Shown here one piece after another: positions 1 through 5,714 of a stretch of 5,939 bases of DNA. A program made the position numbers and the translations under genes. How positions within the stretch are numbered: position 1 is the stretch's first letter; each line of letters starts with the position of its first letter. The notes below the pieces were generated by a model. It ran no database searches. It worked only from the letters and a program-made list of their open reading frames with translations, and was not told where the DNA came from. This DNA comes from Chloroflexota bacterium (GTDB lineage Bacteria; Chloroflexota; Dehalococcoidia; RBG-13-53-26): the NCBI GenBank assembly GCA_030616195.1, contig JAUWXW010000117.1, positions 1 through 5,939 of the forward strand, written 5' to 3'.

Positions 1-475
1 TTTGCTCCAGGTCAGGCAGAAAGTCACTTTCCTCAGTCAAAGGCATGTAATAGGGCTCACCACCAGCAAGCATGGTGCTGACAGAATAGACAGGGTAGGC
101 TGGGTCAGGAACAAGAGCGATGTCCCCAGGATCAACGAAACAAAAGGCAGCATGCCCAATCCCCTCCTTGGAGCCGATAAGGGGCAATACCTCCGTATCG
201 GGATCAAGGACTACTGCAAAGCGCTGCCCATACCACTCAGCGATAGCCTGTCGAAACTCCGCTAGTCCATAGGTCTCGGGGTACCTGTGGTTGGCCGGAT
301 CTCTGGCTGCCTGGCACAGTCGCTGGATAATATGGTCGGGTGTAGGGATATCAGGGTCGCCTATGGCAAAGCTAATAACCTTCTCTCCTCCAGCCTTCTT
401 CTCAGCGATCTTCTGAGAAATCTCTACAAACAGATAGGGCGGCAGTCCTTCAACGCGTTTGGAGACTCTCATCAT
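1..475 (-). CDS. dapL: LL-diaminopimelate aminotransferase, N-terminal part (cut by left edge)
   Basis: PLP-dependent cytosolic enzyme that converts tetrahydrodipicolinate plus glutamate to LL-2,6-diaminopimelate, giving dapF its substrate. I translated the minus strand by hand. About 157 residues are visible before the edge, out of roughly 390-410 usual for the family. Seen, numbering from the ATG at 472: FAIGDPDIPTP (35-45, substrate-loop signature of class I/II aminotransferases), RYPETYGLAEFR (63-74), LIGSKEGI (98-105) and PDPAYPVY (122-129), the last two typical of DapL rather than generic aspartate aminotransferases. The PLP-binding lysine lies beyond the edge. Two in-frame ATGs occur, at 475 and 472. 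The first overlaps the dapF stop as ATGA; the second sits better behind GGAGG (484-478 region). Translational coupling to dapF is likely. A related aminotransferase specificity cannot be fully excluded. Confidence 0.9.
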   Translation of the reverse strand, partial: MMRVSKRVEGLPPYLFVEISQKIAEKKAGGEKVISFAIGDPDIPTPDHIIQRLCQAARDPANHRYPETYGLAEFRQAIAEWYGQRFAVVLDPDTEVLPLIGSKEGIGHAAFCFVDPGDIALVPDPAYPVYSVSTMLAGGEPYYMPLTEESDFLPDLEQ

Positions 476-1317
476 CCCTCCAGCAATAAATGTTGATCCG
501 GCCATTCACCGGTGAATACCAGCTCAGCCGTCCCGCTAAGATAGACCTCCCCTTCTCCGTCCCACATCACGTTTAACCGACCTCCCGGTAGTACCACGTC
601 AACCTGACTACCTACATAACCATGCAACTGTGCTGCAACAGCCACAGCACAGGCACCACTGCCACAGGAAAGGGTCTCCCCTGCCCCCCTCTCCCACACC
701 CGGGCTATTATCTCGCCGCGGGACACAACCCTGGCTATTTCAAAGTTCAAACGTTGCGGAAAGAGCTCGTGATGCTGCATGATGGGGCCCAACTCTGATA
801 AGGGGAAATCAGCCAGGTCCTGGACAAAGCACACCCCGTGAGGATTTCCCATAGAAACAAAGGTCAATAGCAACTCTCGACCCCCTGCATTGACAGGATA
901 GTCGACGACAGGTATTATGTCAACTGCCGCCACTATCGGGATCTCCTCAGGACGGAACATAGGCGTCCCCATATCCACCTGAAATCGACCATCAGAGTGT
1001 GGTTTGATCCTTTTGACACCAGCAGTCGTTTCAACGGTTAGCTCTTCATCCGCCTCGGCCAGACCACAGTCAATAACATATCTGGCCAAGCACCTCAAGC
1101 CATTGCCACAGACCTCAGCTTCCGAGCCGTCGGAGTTGAATATCCGCATACGGAAATCGGCCAACCTTGATTCCAACAGCAGTATCAGACCATCACCGCC
1201 AACACCAAAGCGACGCTGACACATGCTCCTGGCCAGCTTCTCCCAATTCCGCTCTAGGTTTGAGGCGTCTATCAATATAAAATCATTTCCTGTAGCTTGT
1301 AGCTTGGCGAAGTTCAT
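472..1317 (-). CDS. dapF: diaminopimelate epimerase
   Basis: PLP-independent epimerase that converts LL- to meso-diaminopimelate for lysine and peptidoglycan. The protein is 281 residues, normal for the family. Seen: N-terminal KLQATGNDFILID (5-17), GVGGDGLI (38-45), NSDGSEAEVCGNGLRC (61-76) with first catalytic Cys70, VSMGNPHGV (154-162), and ERGAGETLSCGSGAC (209-223) with second catalytic Cys218. Both halves of the two-cysteine acid/base pair are therefore intact. I chose ATG at 1317 because the conserved family start (MNFAKLQ) begins there and GAGG lies 6 bases upstream. The open frame continues to 1392, but that extension has no homology and crosses the likely promoter. The stop overlaps the dapL start. 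The gene order matches consecutive pathway steps. Confidence 0.96.
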   Translation of the reverse strand: MNFAKLQATGNDFILIDASNLERNWEKLARSMCQRRFGVGGDGLILLLESRLADFRMRIFNSDGSEAEVCGNGLRCLARYVIDCGLAEADEELTVETTAGVKRIKPHSDGRFQVDMGTPMFRPEEIPIVAAVDIIPVVDYPVNAGGRELLLTFVSMGNPHGVCFVQDLADFPLSELGPIMQHHELFPQRLNFEIARVVSRGEIIARVWERGAGETLSCGSGACAVAVAAQLHGYVGSQVDVVLPGGRLNVMWDGEGEVYLSGTAELVFTGEWPDQHLLLEG

Positions 1318-1348
1318 ATCGTACCTCAGCCCACCAGTGTACGAACCG

Positions 1349-1377
1349 ATTGTAGCAGGAGCATACTGGACAGGCAA
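1349..1377 (-). promoter_or_regulatory. dapF-dapL promoter (extended -10)
   Basis: On the minus strand, TTGCCT (1377-1372), a 17-base spacer and TACAAT (1354-1349) form a sigma70-type promoter. The bases TGC directly precede the -10, which matches the extended -10 (TGn) motif. The predicted transcript start is near 1342, giving a 25-base leader that carries the GAGG of dapF. The leader is too short for a lysine riboswitch. The call rests on motif matching only. Confidence 0.6.
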
Positions 1378-1568
1378 GTGAACCGGGTACACACAGAATC
1401 AGCTGAGTATACCCGTTACCTAAAGGAAATAAGGGGAAATGCTTAAACAAGGACAATACGGAATGAATAAACAATGCATAAACATCAATGTCCCTGGCCT
1501 AAACGTTTTGTAAAAGAACTGATTTACTTCAGCTGCCCGAACACCATTTAATGATGCGCACAAACCCC

Positions 1569-1608
1569 TTGACAAAGCGCAAGAGTAGTGTTAAACCTAC
1601 TGTATAAC
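1569..1608 (+). promoter_or_regulatory. candidate promoter and dyad operator of the MerR-like gene
   Basis: A perfect -35 TTGACA (1569-1574) is seen, with a weak -10 TTAAAC 16 bases on (1591-1596) and a better-looking TATAAC at 1603-1608. The TATAAC lies 28 bases from the -35, too far for one polymerase, and would put the start inside the ribosome site. The TTAAAC choice gives a 25-base leader. Around it is the dyad AGTAG-N8-CTACT (1584-1601), enclosing GTT-A-AAC (1590-1596). That is a plausible binding site for the protein encoded just downstream. Which hexamers are used is uncertain. Confidence 0.4.
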
Positions 1609-1627
1609 ATAGCCGGAGGACAACAAT

Positions 1628-2425
1628 ATGAAAGCTGAACTACCGACCAAAGACATCCTGGACTTTGCCAATGAGAAGCTAGTGGAGAAATCTCTCCAAC
1701 CAGTCACGCGGCGGACTCTCGACTACTGGATATCTATCGGGCTAATAGATCATCCCAAGAGGAAAGGCAAGGCGGGCCGCGGCCTCTTCCCGGACTCTGC
1801 TAAGCTTCGTGTGGTATGCATCAGAGAATTGCAGGAACGTTTCAATTTCACGCTGGCTGACATCCGTGCCTTGGTGACCAATGAGTCCGGATTAGAAGGC
1901 GTCCTCAACCTGATGACCGAAGTCGAGGAGACCTACGGGCGCCCTGTGGTACCCTATGCTCGCCCATATGCCTGTTCTCACCGTGTCGGTGGTACTGAGG
2001 TCAGAGACGAGGCCGCCGACTTCTACATCGCTCACCGCGTAGCAGAGGGAGATGAAGAGCTTGGCATAGATGAGGTAACCGCGCTGGTGGGAATAGATAG
2101 CCAATCAGTCTTGGATATGGCCCGCAGCCATGAGTTACCCTGTCACGGCAACCTGCGGCTGAGATTTCTCAGAAGTGAAATCGGCGAGTGGAGAACGAAG
2201 AGTTCTTCTCCTGGCCCTACTGTGTTTACCGACGTCATGAAACAACTAATCGACCTCACTAATGAGCTGCGCCGCATCGACAGCCTCGACAGCGTTCCTG
2301 AGAAGTCCCGCGAATGGCTGACGTATTGGATTGACGCAGTGGATGGCGAGTTATGGCGGCTCAGACGTCTTTGTCATGAAGCGGGAATGAGGGAGAAGAA
2401 CATGAGTTCGGAACTGAAAACATAG
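1628..2425 (+). CDS. MerR-like transcriptional regulator with a second excisionase-type HTH
   Basis: Predicted cytosolic DNA-binding regulator of 265 residues; effector and target unknown. The start is ATG 1628 with GGAGGA seven bases upstream. Residues about 7-85 resemble a MerR winged helix: TRRTLDYWISIGLI (27-40), a basic glycine-rich turn (43-52), then LFPDSAKLRVVCIRELQE (53-70) and FTLADIRALV (74-83). Residues about 144-190 form a second unit of the excisionase/HTH_17 type: LGIDEVTALVGIDSQSV (145-161), ELPC (169-172), LRFLRSEIGEWR (178-189). Residues 200-256 look helical (WLTYWIDAVDGELWRLRRL) and could dimerise. No metal-binding cysteine cluster like MerR or CueR is apparent (Cys64, 116, 172 and 249 are scattered). 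It stands alone, divergent from dapF, and its stop faces prfB. Domain calls come from pattern recognition; the family name is not certain. Confidence 0.85.
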   Translation: MKAELPTKDILDFANEKLVEKSLQPVTRRTLDYWISIGLIDHPKRKGKAGRGLFPDSAKLRVVCIRELQERFNFTLADIRALVTNESGLEGVLNLMTEVEETYGRPVVPYARPYACSHRVGGTEVRDEAADFYIAHRVAEGDEELGIDEVTALVGIDSQSVLDMARSHELPCHGNLRLRFLRSEIGEWRTKSSSPGPTVFTDVMKQLIDLTNELRRIDSLDSVPEKSREWLTYWIDAVDGELWRLRRLCHEAGMREKNMSSELKT

Positions 2426-2475
2426 TCATGGCTATAGCTTGCAATTGCGGGGGCATGATTCAGCGAAGGGCATCC
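2426..2475. other. convergent gap without a clear terminator
   Basis: Fifty bases lie between the facing stops of the regulator gene and prfB. I see two 8-bp palindromes, GCTATAGC (2431-2438) and GCAATTGC (2441-2448), enclosed by TCATG (2426-2430) / CATGA (2454-2458). There is no GC-rich stem followed by a T-run on either strand, so an intrinsic terminator is not supported. Confidence 0.5.
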
Positions 2476-3580
2476 TTAGTTGCTTTTGCCTAGCTGTGAC
2501 CTTAGATAGACCTCCATAAACTCGTCCAGGTCTCCATCCAAAACCGCAGTAGTGTTGCCGGTTTCGTGGTCAGTGCGGTGGTCCTTCACCATCCTATAGG
2601 GATGGAGGACATAGCTTCGGATCTGGTTGCCCCAACCGGCGCTGACGTGCTGGCCTTTAATCTTGGCCCTTTCCTCGGCTTCCTTAGCTCGCTCTAGATC
2701 CAGGAGCCGAGCCTGGAGGACTTTGAGGGCTACCTCCTTATTCTGGTATTGTGAACGCTGGCTCTGGCAAGAAGCCGTCAGACCGGTAGGAACATGGGTA
2801 ATGCGAACCGCGGAACTGGTTTTCTGCATGTGCTGCCCACCTGGGCCACTAGACCTGAAAGCTTCTATCTTCAGGTCGTCGGGATTGATGCTTACCTCCA
2901 CAGCCTGGCCCACTTCAGGTAGAACCTCCACCAGTGCAAAAGAGGTGTGTCGCGCATGGTCAGCATCAAAGGGCGAAAGGCGGACAAGCCGGTGTACACC
3001 GTGTTCCGACCTGAGGTAGCCGTAGGCATAATTCCCCTTGACCTCCAGCATAGCACTCTTTATGCCTGCCTCTTCCCCAGGGGATGTGTCCCATAACTCG
3101 GCACGATAACCTCGCTTCTCCGCCCACCTCATATACATTCTGAGCAGCATCTCTGCCCAGTCCTGCGACTCGGTACCCCCGGCACCCGCATGAACAGCCA
3201 GAATCGCATCCGTCTTGTCATATTCGCCACTGAGAAGTAGTTGAAAATCAAGCCTATCCAGTTGGGAAGAGACCTGGTCAATTTCAGAGCGGATCTCCTG
3301 CTCTAAGGATACATCCCCCTCCTGAACGGAAAGGTCGACCAGCTCGGCTAGTTCGTTGACTTTCTGCTCTAGCTTCTGCCAGCTTTGTGTTTCCTCTTTC
3401 AGGGCACTGAGCTGACGCATGACCTTATTGGCACTGGTTGGGTCTTGCCAAAACTCGGGCTGGCTAGATTTCTTCTCTAGCTCGGCAATCCGTTTTTCCT
3501 TGCTAGAGATGTCAAAGATGCACCATCATAGCAGAGATTCGGTTTCTTAGATCCTCCAGCTTTTCCTTCTCACTTTGCAT
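2476..3580 (-). CDS. prfB: peptide chain release factor 2, expressed by +1 programmed frameshift
   Basis: Ribosomal termination factor that reads UGA/UAA and releases the peptide. Frame 1 starts at ATG 3580 (GAGGTG 8 bases upstream) and runs 22 codons to CTT-TGA. A +1 shift onto GAC at 3513 continues for 345 codons to 2476, giving 367 residues, close to the 365 of E. coli RF2. Seen in frame 2 (full-length numbering): QPEFWQDP (40-47, conserved N-terminal region), HAGAGGTESQDWAEML (130-145), the anticodon-like tripeptide SPF at 202-204 that marks RF2 rather than RF1, and the catalytic GGQ at 247-249. A 314-codon frame beginning at ATG 3420 lacks the N-terminus and is not the true start. It lies 40 bp downstream of nfi on the same strand and probably shares its transcript. 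Intracellular RF2 level normally sets frameshift efficiency, giving autoregulation. Confidence 0.95.
3511..3526 (-). promoter_or_regulatory. prfB +1 programmed frameshift site
   Basis: Reading the minus strand, codons 19-22 then stop are ATG GTG CAT CTT TGA C. The slippery CTT-T and in-frame TGA followed by C are identical to the classic RF2 site, which has UGA at codon 26 in E. coli; here it is codon 23. The strong Shine-Dalgarno-like hexamer AGGGGG that normally stands three bases upstream is replaced by ATGGTG, which at best offers GGTG for pairing with 16S rRNA. In-frame stops in frame 1 and the conserved RF2 sequence resuming exactly at GAC make the shift necessary. Confidence 0.93.
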
Positions 3581-3620
3581 TTCCGATCCACCTCACTTCA
3601 AATAGGTAACAACCAGGTTT

Positions 3621-4325
3621 CTAGAAGAGCTTGCCTTGCTCTGCCGCTGGCTCCTTGCTTGGCAGACGTCCGGAGGCGGCCAGATGAGCCAGGCGACTTG
3701 GCTCGGGCAGACGATAGCCCCGACAGCACTTCATTACCCATGACAGGGCCGAGGACAGGTCCACCTTGTGTCCAATGGAGATATAAACTGGCTTCACCCC
3801 TGCTCTGGTACGCAGTGCCGCGCCAATAACCTCCCCATTGTCTCTTATCTCGGCAAAGCTGCCTGGAGTTTCCCCTACCGTCTCATGTGTTCCGCAAAGG
3901 ATAGACTTAGCGCAGCCAACGGTAGGTGTATCCAGCAGCAGTCCGAGATGAGAAGCAAGACCGAACCGCCTCGGGTGCGCAATTCCCTGGCCATCTACCA
4001 CGACTAAATCCGGAGTCGTGGTTAGCCGTTCACAGGCGGCAAGAATTAAGGGCGCTTCGCGAAAGGACAGAAGGCCGGGCACGTAAGGAAAGTCGAGTCT
4101 TTGCTCTGTCACTTTTATCTCTACTGCTGCCATATCAGGATAGGACAGGACTACTACAGCCCCAACGGCCGTCCCGCGGCTGCCCTGGGCAGAGATATCC
4201 ACCCCGGCAACAAACTTCGGCAGGGCGAGTTCCTCGCTGCTGGAGACCAGACCCGCCAGTCTTCTCTGTATGGCTAGCGCTTCTGATGGGGAAACGTGCC
4301 ATGGATGTAGCTGCTTGACCTGCAC
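3621..4325 (-). CDS. nfi: endonuclease V (deoxyinosine 3' endonuclease)
   Basis: DNA repair nuclease that nicks at the second phosphodiester 3' of deoxyinosine and other deaminated bases, using Mg2+. It has 234 residues, a usual size. Seen in order: VAGVDIS with Asp43, PYVPGLLSFRE (80-90) carrying the wedge PYVP and Glu90, DGQGIAHPRRFGLASHLG (111-128) with Asp111 and His117, GCAKSILCG (137-145) with Lys140, YISIGHKVDL (181-190), and LPEPSRLAH (206-214) with His214. These match, within one position, the metal-binding and active residues known from the Thermotoga enzyme, so it should be active. The only workable start is GTG 4325: no ATG or TTG is near, and no ribosome site precedes it. It is the first gene of a likely nfi-prfB transcript. 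Confidence 0.95.
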   Translation of the reverse strand: MQVKQLHPWHVSPSEALAIQRRLAGLVSSSEELALPKFVAGVDISAQGSRGTAVGAVVVLSYPDMAAVEIKVTEQRLDFPYVPGLLSFREAPLILAACERLTTTPDLVVVDGQGIAHPRRFGLASHLGLLLDTPTVGCAKSILCGTHETVGETPGSFAEIRDNGEVIGAALRTRAGVKPVYISIGHKVDLSSALSWVMKCCRGYRLPEPSRLAHLAASGRLPSKEPAAEQGKLF

Positions 4326-4331
4326 CGCTTG

Positions 4332-4360
4332 ATTATAGTCACTGGGCGGTATTCTAGCAA
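4332..4360 (-). promoter_or_regulatory. nfi promoter, probably producing a leaderless mRNA
   Basis: On the minus strand, TTGCTA (4360-4355), a 17-base spacer and a perfect TATAAT (4337-4332) form a good sigma70-type promoter. Six bases, CAAGCG, follow before the GTG codon at 4325. Transcription normally begins about seven bases after the -10, so the first transcribed base should be the G of GTG. This agrees with the absence of a Shine-Dalgarno sequence. Confidence 0.65.
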
Positions 4361-4523
4361 CCGGGAGGGGCCGAGGCTTTATGGTCTCTATGTTACGTCA
4401 ACAAGCAGTAGGCTCGCAGGATAAACAGTCGTGGCGGGAGTTCTTGTACCATGAGGGGTAAGGTTGCCATACCCTTCTCTTAGTCGCGTGGACTACGTGC
4501 CATCGTTTCGGATGAACCTGAAG

Positions 4524-4564
4524 TCTCCGAAGGTCTCCTGAGGTCGCCAGAGGGTCGCCTAAGG
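4524..4564. repeat. four tandem 10-bp repeats, consensus TCKCCNRAGG
   Basis: Four adjoining units begin at 4524, 4534, 4544 (with one extra G) and 4555. Each reads TC, T or G, CC, two variable bases, then AGG, with C-C...G-G able to form tiny hairpins. The unit length of 10 does not preserve a reading frame, which argues against coding. The repeats lie inside the branched domain of the candidate structured RNA. Confidence 0.65.
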
Positions 4565-4701
4565 CGACACCGACCCTGGCGGCCGACTCGCCGTGGCGAG
4601 GTCCATCCCTACATTGAAAGAGTATCGTCGGTTTGCCCAAAGCAAGGCGCTGCAAAATGCACACCCCTCGAAACCGCTTCCGGATGCTTCTCACTGTGTA
4701 G

Positions 4702-4723
4702 GGAACGACCTTTAGGTCGTTCC
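4702..4723. terminator. perfect 9-bp hairpin downstream of the DUF5343 gene, no T-run
   Basis: GGAACGACC (4702-4710), loop TTTA and GGTCGTTCC (4715-4723) form a perfect stem 25 bases beyond the stop of the minus-strand DUF5343 gene. No T-run follows on either strand, so it is not a standard intrinsic terminator. It may be a 3'-end stabilising stem, or the last helix of the candidate RNA. Confidence 0.3.
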
Positions 4724-4748
4724 GCCGCTGCTGACAGCCACTAAACAA

Positions 4749-5480
4749 TTATGGCAACTTCAGCTCTAATTGGCCTTCTTTGGCCGGTTTGGAGGGGTGG
4801 AAATACTTGACGTTCTCGCCCCATAACTTCAGCCATCGCTCTTGCTGTTCCTCGGTCCAGTTGCTGCTGATCTGTAATAGGTCCGCGAGTAATACCCTTA
4901 GACTGAGATGCAAGTCGTATTCCAGCCTCATATGCTGAGTCGGCTTATCTGGAGGTAGCTCCTCTTCAGTCAGCCGTCGCCTGGTAAGTCGAGTCCGCTT
5001 CTTGGCTTCATTTGTCCTCTTCGCGGTCCTGGTTTTCTTCGTTATGTGGGGCGATAGTGCAACGTCACAATACTCGGTGGCATGAATGAAGAATGCTAGC
5101 GCCTTGCGCAGGGTTTCGCCACTGATAGAGTAGGTGCGAAAACCTTCTTCCAATTGCCCCGGGGTTGCCTTTTCCAAATCAAGGCCCTGAACTGCACCCG
5201 CATAGCATTTCAACAACTGGTCACGAATAATTGCCTTACGTTCATCTGGTTTTTTCGCCATCTCTTGCAGTTTGGGCTGCGGTCGATTACTGTCATCAAT
5301 TAGGCCCAGAAAACGCAGAGTGCTCATAAGCTGGGGCCCAGTTGCACCTGATAGTCTTTCACCCCAGAAGCTCCGATCAAGCCTGTCTGGTATAACGATC
5401 TCATGTAGCCATTCCAGGAAGTTCAAGAAGGTGCGGAAAGACACATAAGGGGGTTTGGCCGATCTACCGTTTTGTGCCAT
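4749..5480 (-). CDS. DUF5343-family protein (function unknown)
   Basis: The 243-residue soluble protein has no signal peptide or membrane segment. Residues about 8-142 fit the DUF5343 pattern as I remember it: PPYVSFRTFLNFLEWL (10-25), IPDRLDRSFWGERLSGATGP (30-49), LMSTLRFLGLID (51-62), ATPGQLEEGFR (105-115), SGETLRKALAFFIHAT (120-135). Residues 148-171 form a very basic linker (KKTRTAKR...RLTRRRL) that could bind nucleic acid. The C-terminal LRVLLADLL...WTEEQQERWLKLW (194-220) resembles the tail motif (W-T-x-E-x-x-x-x-W-L) of many small proteins from phages and mobile regions. ATG 5480 was chosen because GGGGAG lies 8 bases upstream and the conserved domain starts soon after; the open frame runs to 5594 without support. 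It is divergent from the edge gene, and a DNA-associated role is only an inference. Confidence 0.85.
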   Translation of the reverse strand: MAQNGRSAKPPYVSFRTFLNFLEWLHEIVIPDRLDRSFWGERLSGATGPQLMSTLRFLGLIDDSNRPQPKLQEMAKKPDERKAIIRDQLLKCYAGAVQGLDLEKATPGQLEEGFRTYSISGETLRKALAFFIHATEYCDVALSPHITKKTRTAKRTNEAKKRTRLTRRRLTEEELPPDKPTQHMRLEYDLHLSLRVLLADLLQISSNWTEEQQERWLKLWGENVKYFHPSKPAKEGQLELKLP

Positions 5481-5515
5481 GAGTCTATCTCCCCTTTTTG
5501 GTATCAGTCTCCCAG

Positions 5516-5533
5516 TGGTATCATAGCATACCA
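5516..5533 (-). promoter_or_regulatory. inverted-repeat operator over the -10 of the DUF5343 gene
   Basis: TGGTAT-CATAGC-ATACCA is a perfect 6-6-6 inverted repeat. On the minus strand it overlaps TATGAT (5525-5520), preceded by TGC, a good extended -10 without a recognisable -35. The predicted start near 5513 gives a 33-base leader carrying GGGGAG. A bound protein would block this promoter. Autorepression by either flanking gene product is an inference. Confidence 0.5.
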
Positions 5534-5714
5534 TACCATAGGCCATACCGGTAGCGCCATCCGTAGGGCAAGAGCACCGAGGAATATCTAACACTGCATG
5601 GCTGATTCGCCATCTTCTACCATGATCTTACCCTCTCTTCTTATGGCATCACTTTGTCAATGGCATTATACCATACCACATGCCACAATGGTGATACCAG
5701 CATGGGACAAAACT

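Larger units (their letters stand above)
1318..1627. other. intergenic region between dapF and the divergent regulator gene
   Basis: This 310-bp gap between divergent genes holds the dapF promoter at its left end and the promoter/operator region of the regulator gene at its right end. In between (about 1430-1560) it is A-rich, with no supported gene. An inverted repeat CGGGTA (1384-1389) / TACCCG (1410-1415), with a 20-base centre, lies just upstream of the dapF -35 and could be a control site or a weak hairpin. A 24-codon plus-strand frame at 1439-1513 is not supported. Confidence 0.6.
4453..4723 (+). ncRNA. candidate structured RNA between nfi and the DUF5343 gene
   Basis: There is no convincing protein gene in 4326-4748. 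Hairpins seen: 4453-4460/4470-4477 (8 bp); 4481-4485/4491-4495 (TAGTC/GACTA); a large branched domain closed by 4510-4519/4599-4608 (9 of 10 pairs) enclosing 4542-4549/4577-4584 and 4552-4556/4572-4576; a long arm closed by CTACA 4609-4613 / TGTAG 4697-4701 and continued by 4621-4626/4683-4688 and CGGTTT 4629-4634 / AAACCG 4671-4676; and a perfect 9-bp stem 4702-4710/4715-4723 with loop TTTA. The last three domains abut with no unpaired base, as helices stacking in a folded RNA would. Three pairs are G-U on plus against one on minus, favouring plus, though minus (the DUF5343 3' UTR) remains possible. It lacks the signatures of RNase P RNA, tmRNA and SRP RNA. Ends and promoter are unknown. Confidence 0.4.

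Noticed and set aside
2..496. Two plus-strand frames (2-265 and 287-496)
   Set aside because: Both are antisense to dapL, whose conserved aminotransferase motifs lie on the minus strand.
1318..1392. Upstream extension of the dapF frame
   Set aside because: The DapF family begins at the MNFAKLQ start, and the extension covers the likely promoter.
1439..1513. Plus-strand 24-codon frame after AAGGGG
   Set aside because: Ribosome site too close to the ATG and no similarity to known leader peptides.
3420..3513. prfB disruption by a true frameshift mutation or a start at 3420
   Set aside because: The break occurs exactly at the classic CTT-TGA-C recoding site and the conserved N-terminal domain is present upstream, so it is a functional programmed shift.
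2627..4318. Plus-strand frames at 2627-3019, 3575-3829, 3768-4007 and 3926-4318
   Set aside because: Antisense to prfB and nfi, with no domain features of their own.
4381..4461. Plus-strand 26-codon frame after GAGG
   Set aside because: Short, no homology visible, and the GAGG spacing (4 bases) is poor; compatible with chance.
4453..4723. Identity as RNase P RNA, tmRNA, SRP RNA or a tRNA
   Set aside because: I could not find the GAGGAAAGUCC-type RNase P core, a tRNA-like T-arm with CCA end, or the SRP GGAAG loop on either strand.
4398..4748. Minus-strand open frame of 116 codons, TTG start
   Set aside because: No recognisable domain, odd composition, no ribosome site, starts directly at the neighbour's stop, and is crossed by 10-bp repeats and strong hairpins that do not respect the frame.
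5481..5594. Upstream GTG extension of the DUF5343 frame
   Set aside because: No ribosome site, crosses the repeat-rich promoter region, and the conserved domain starts after ATG 5480, which has a good GGGGAG.
5665..5670. Perfect TATAAT on the minus strand as promoter of the DUF5343 gene
   Set aside because: No -35 at a usable distance and it would give a leader of about 180 bases; the extended -10 at 5525-5520 is better placed.
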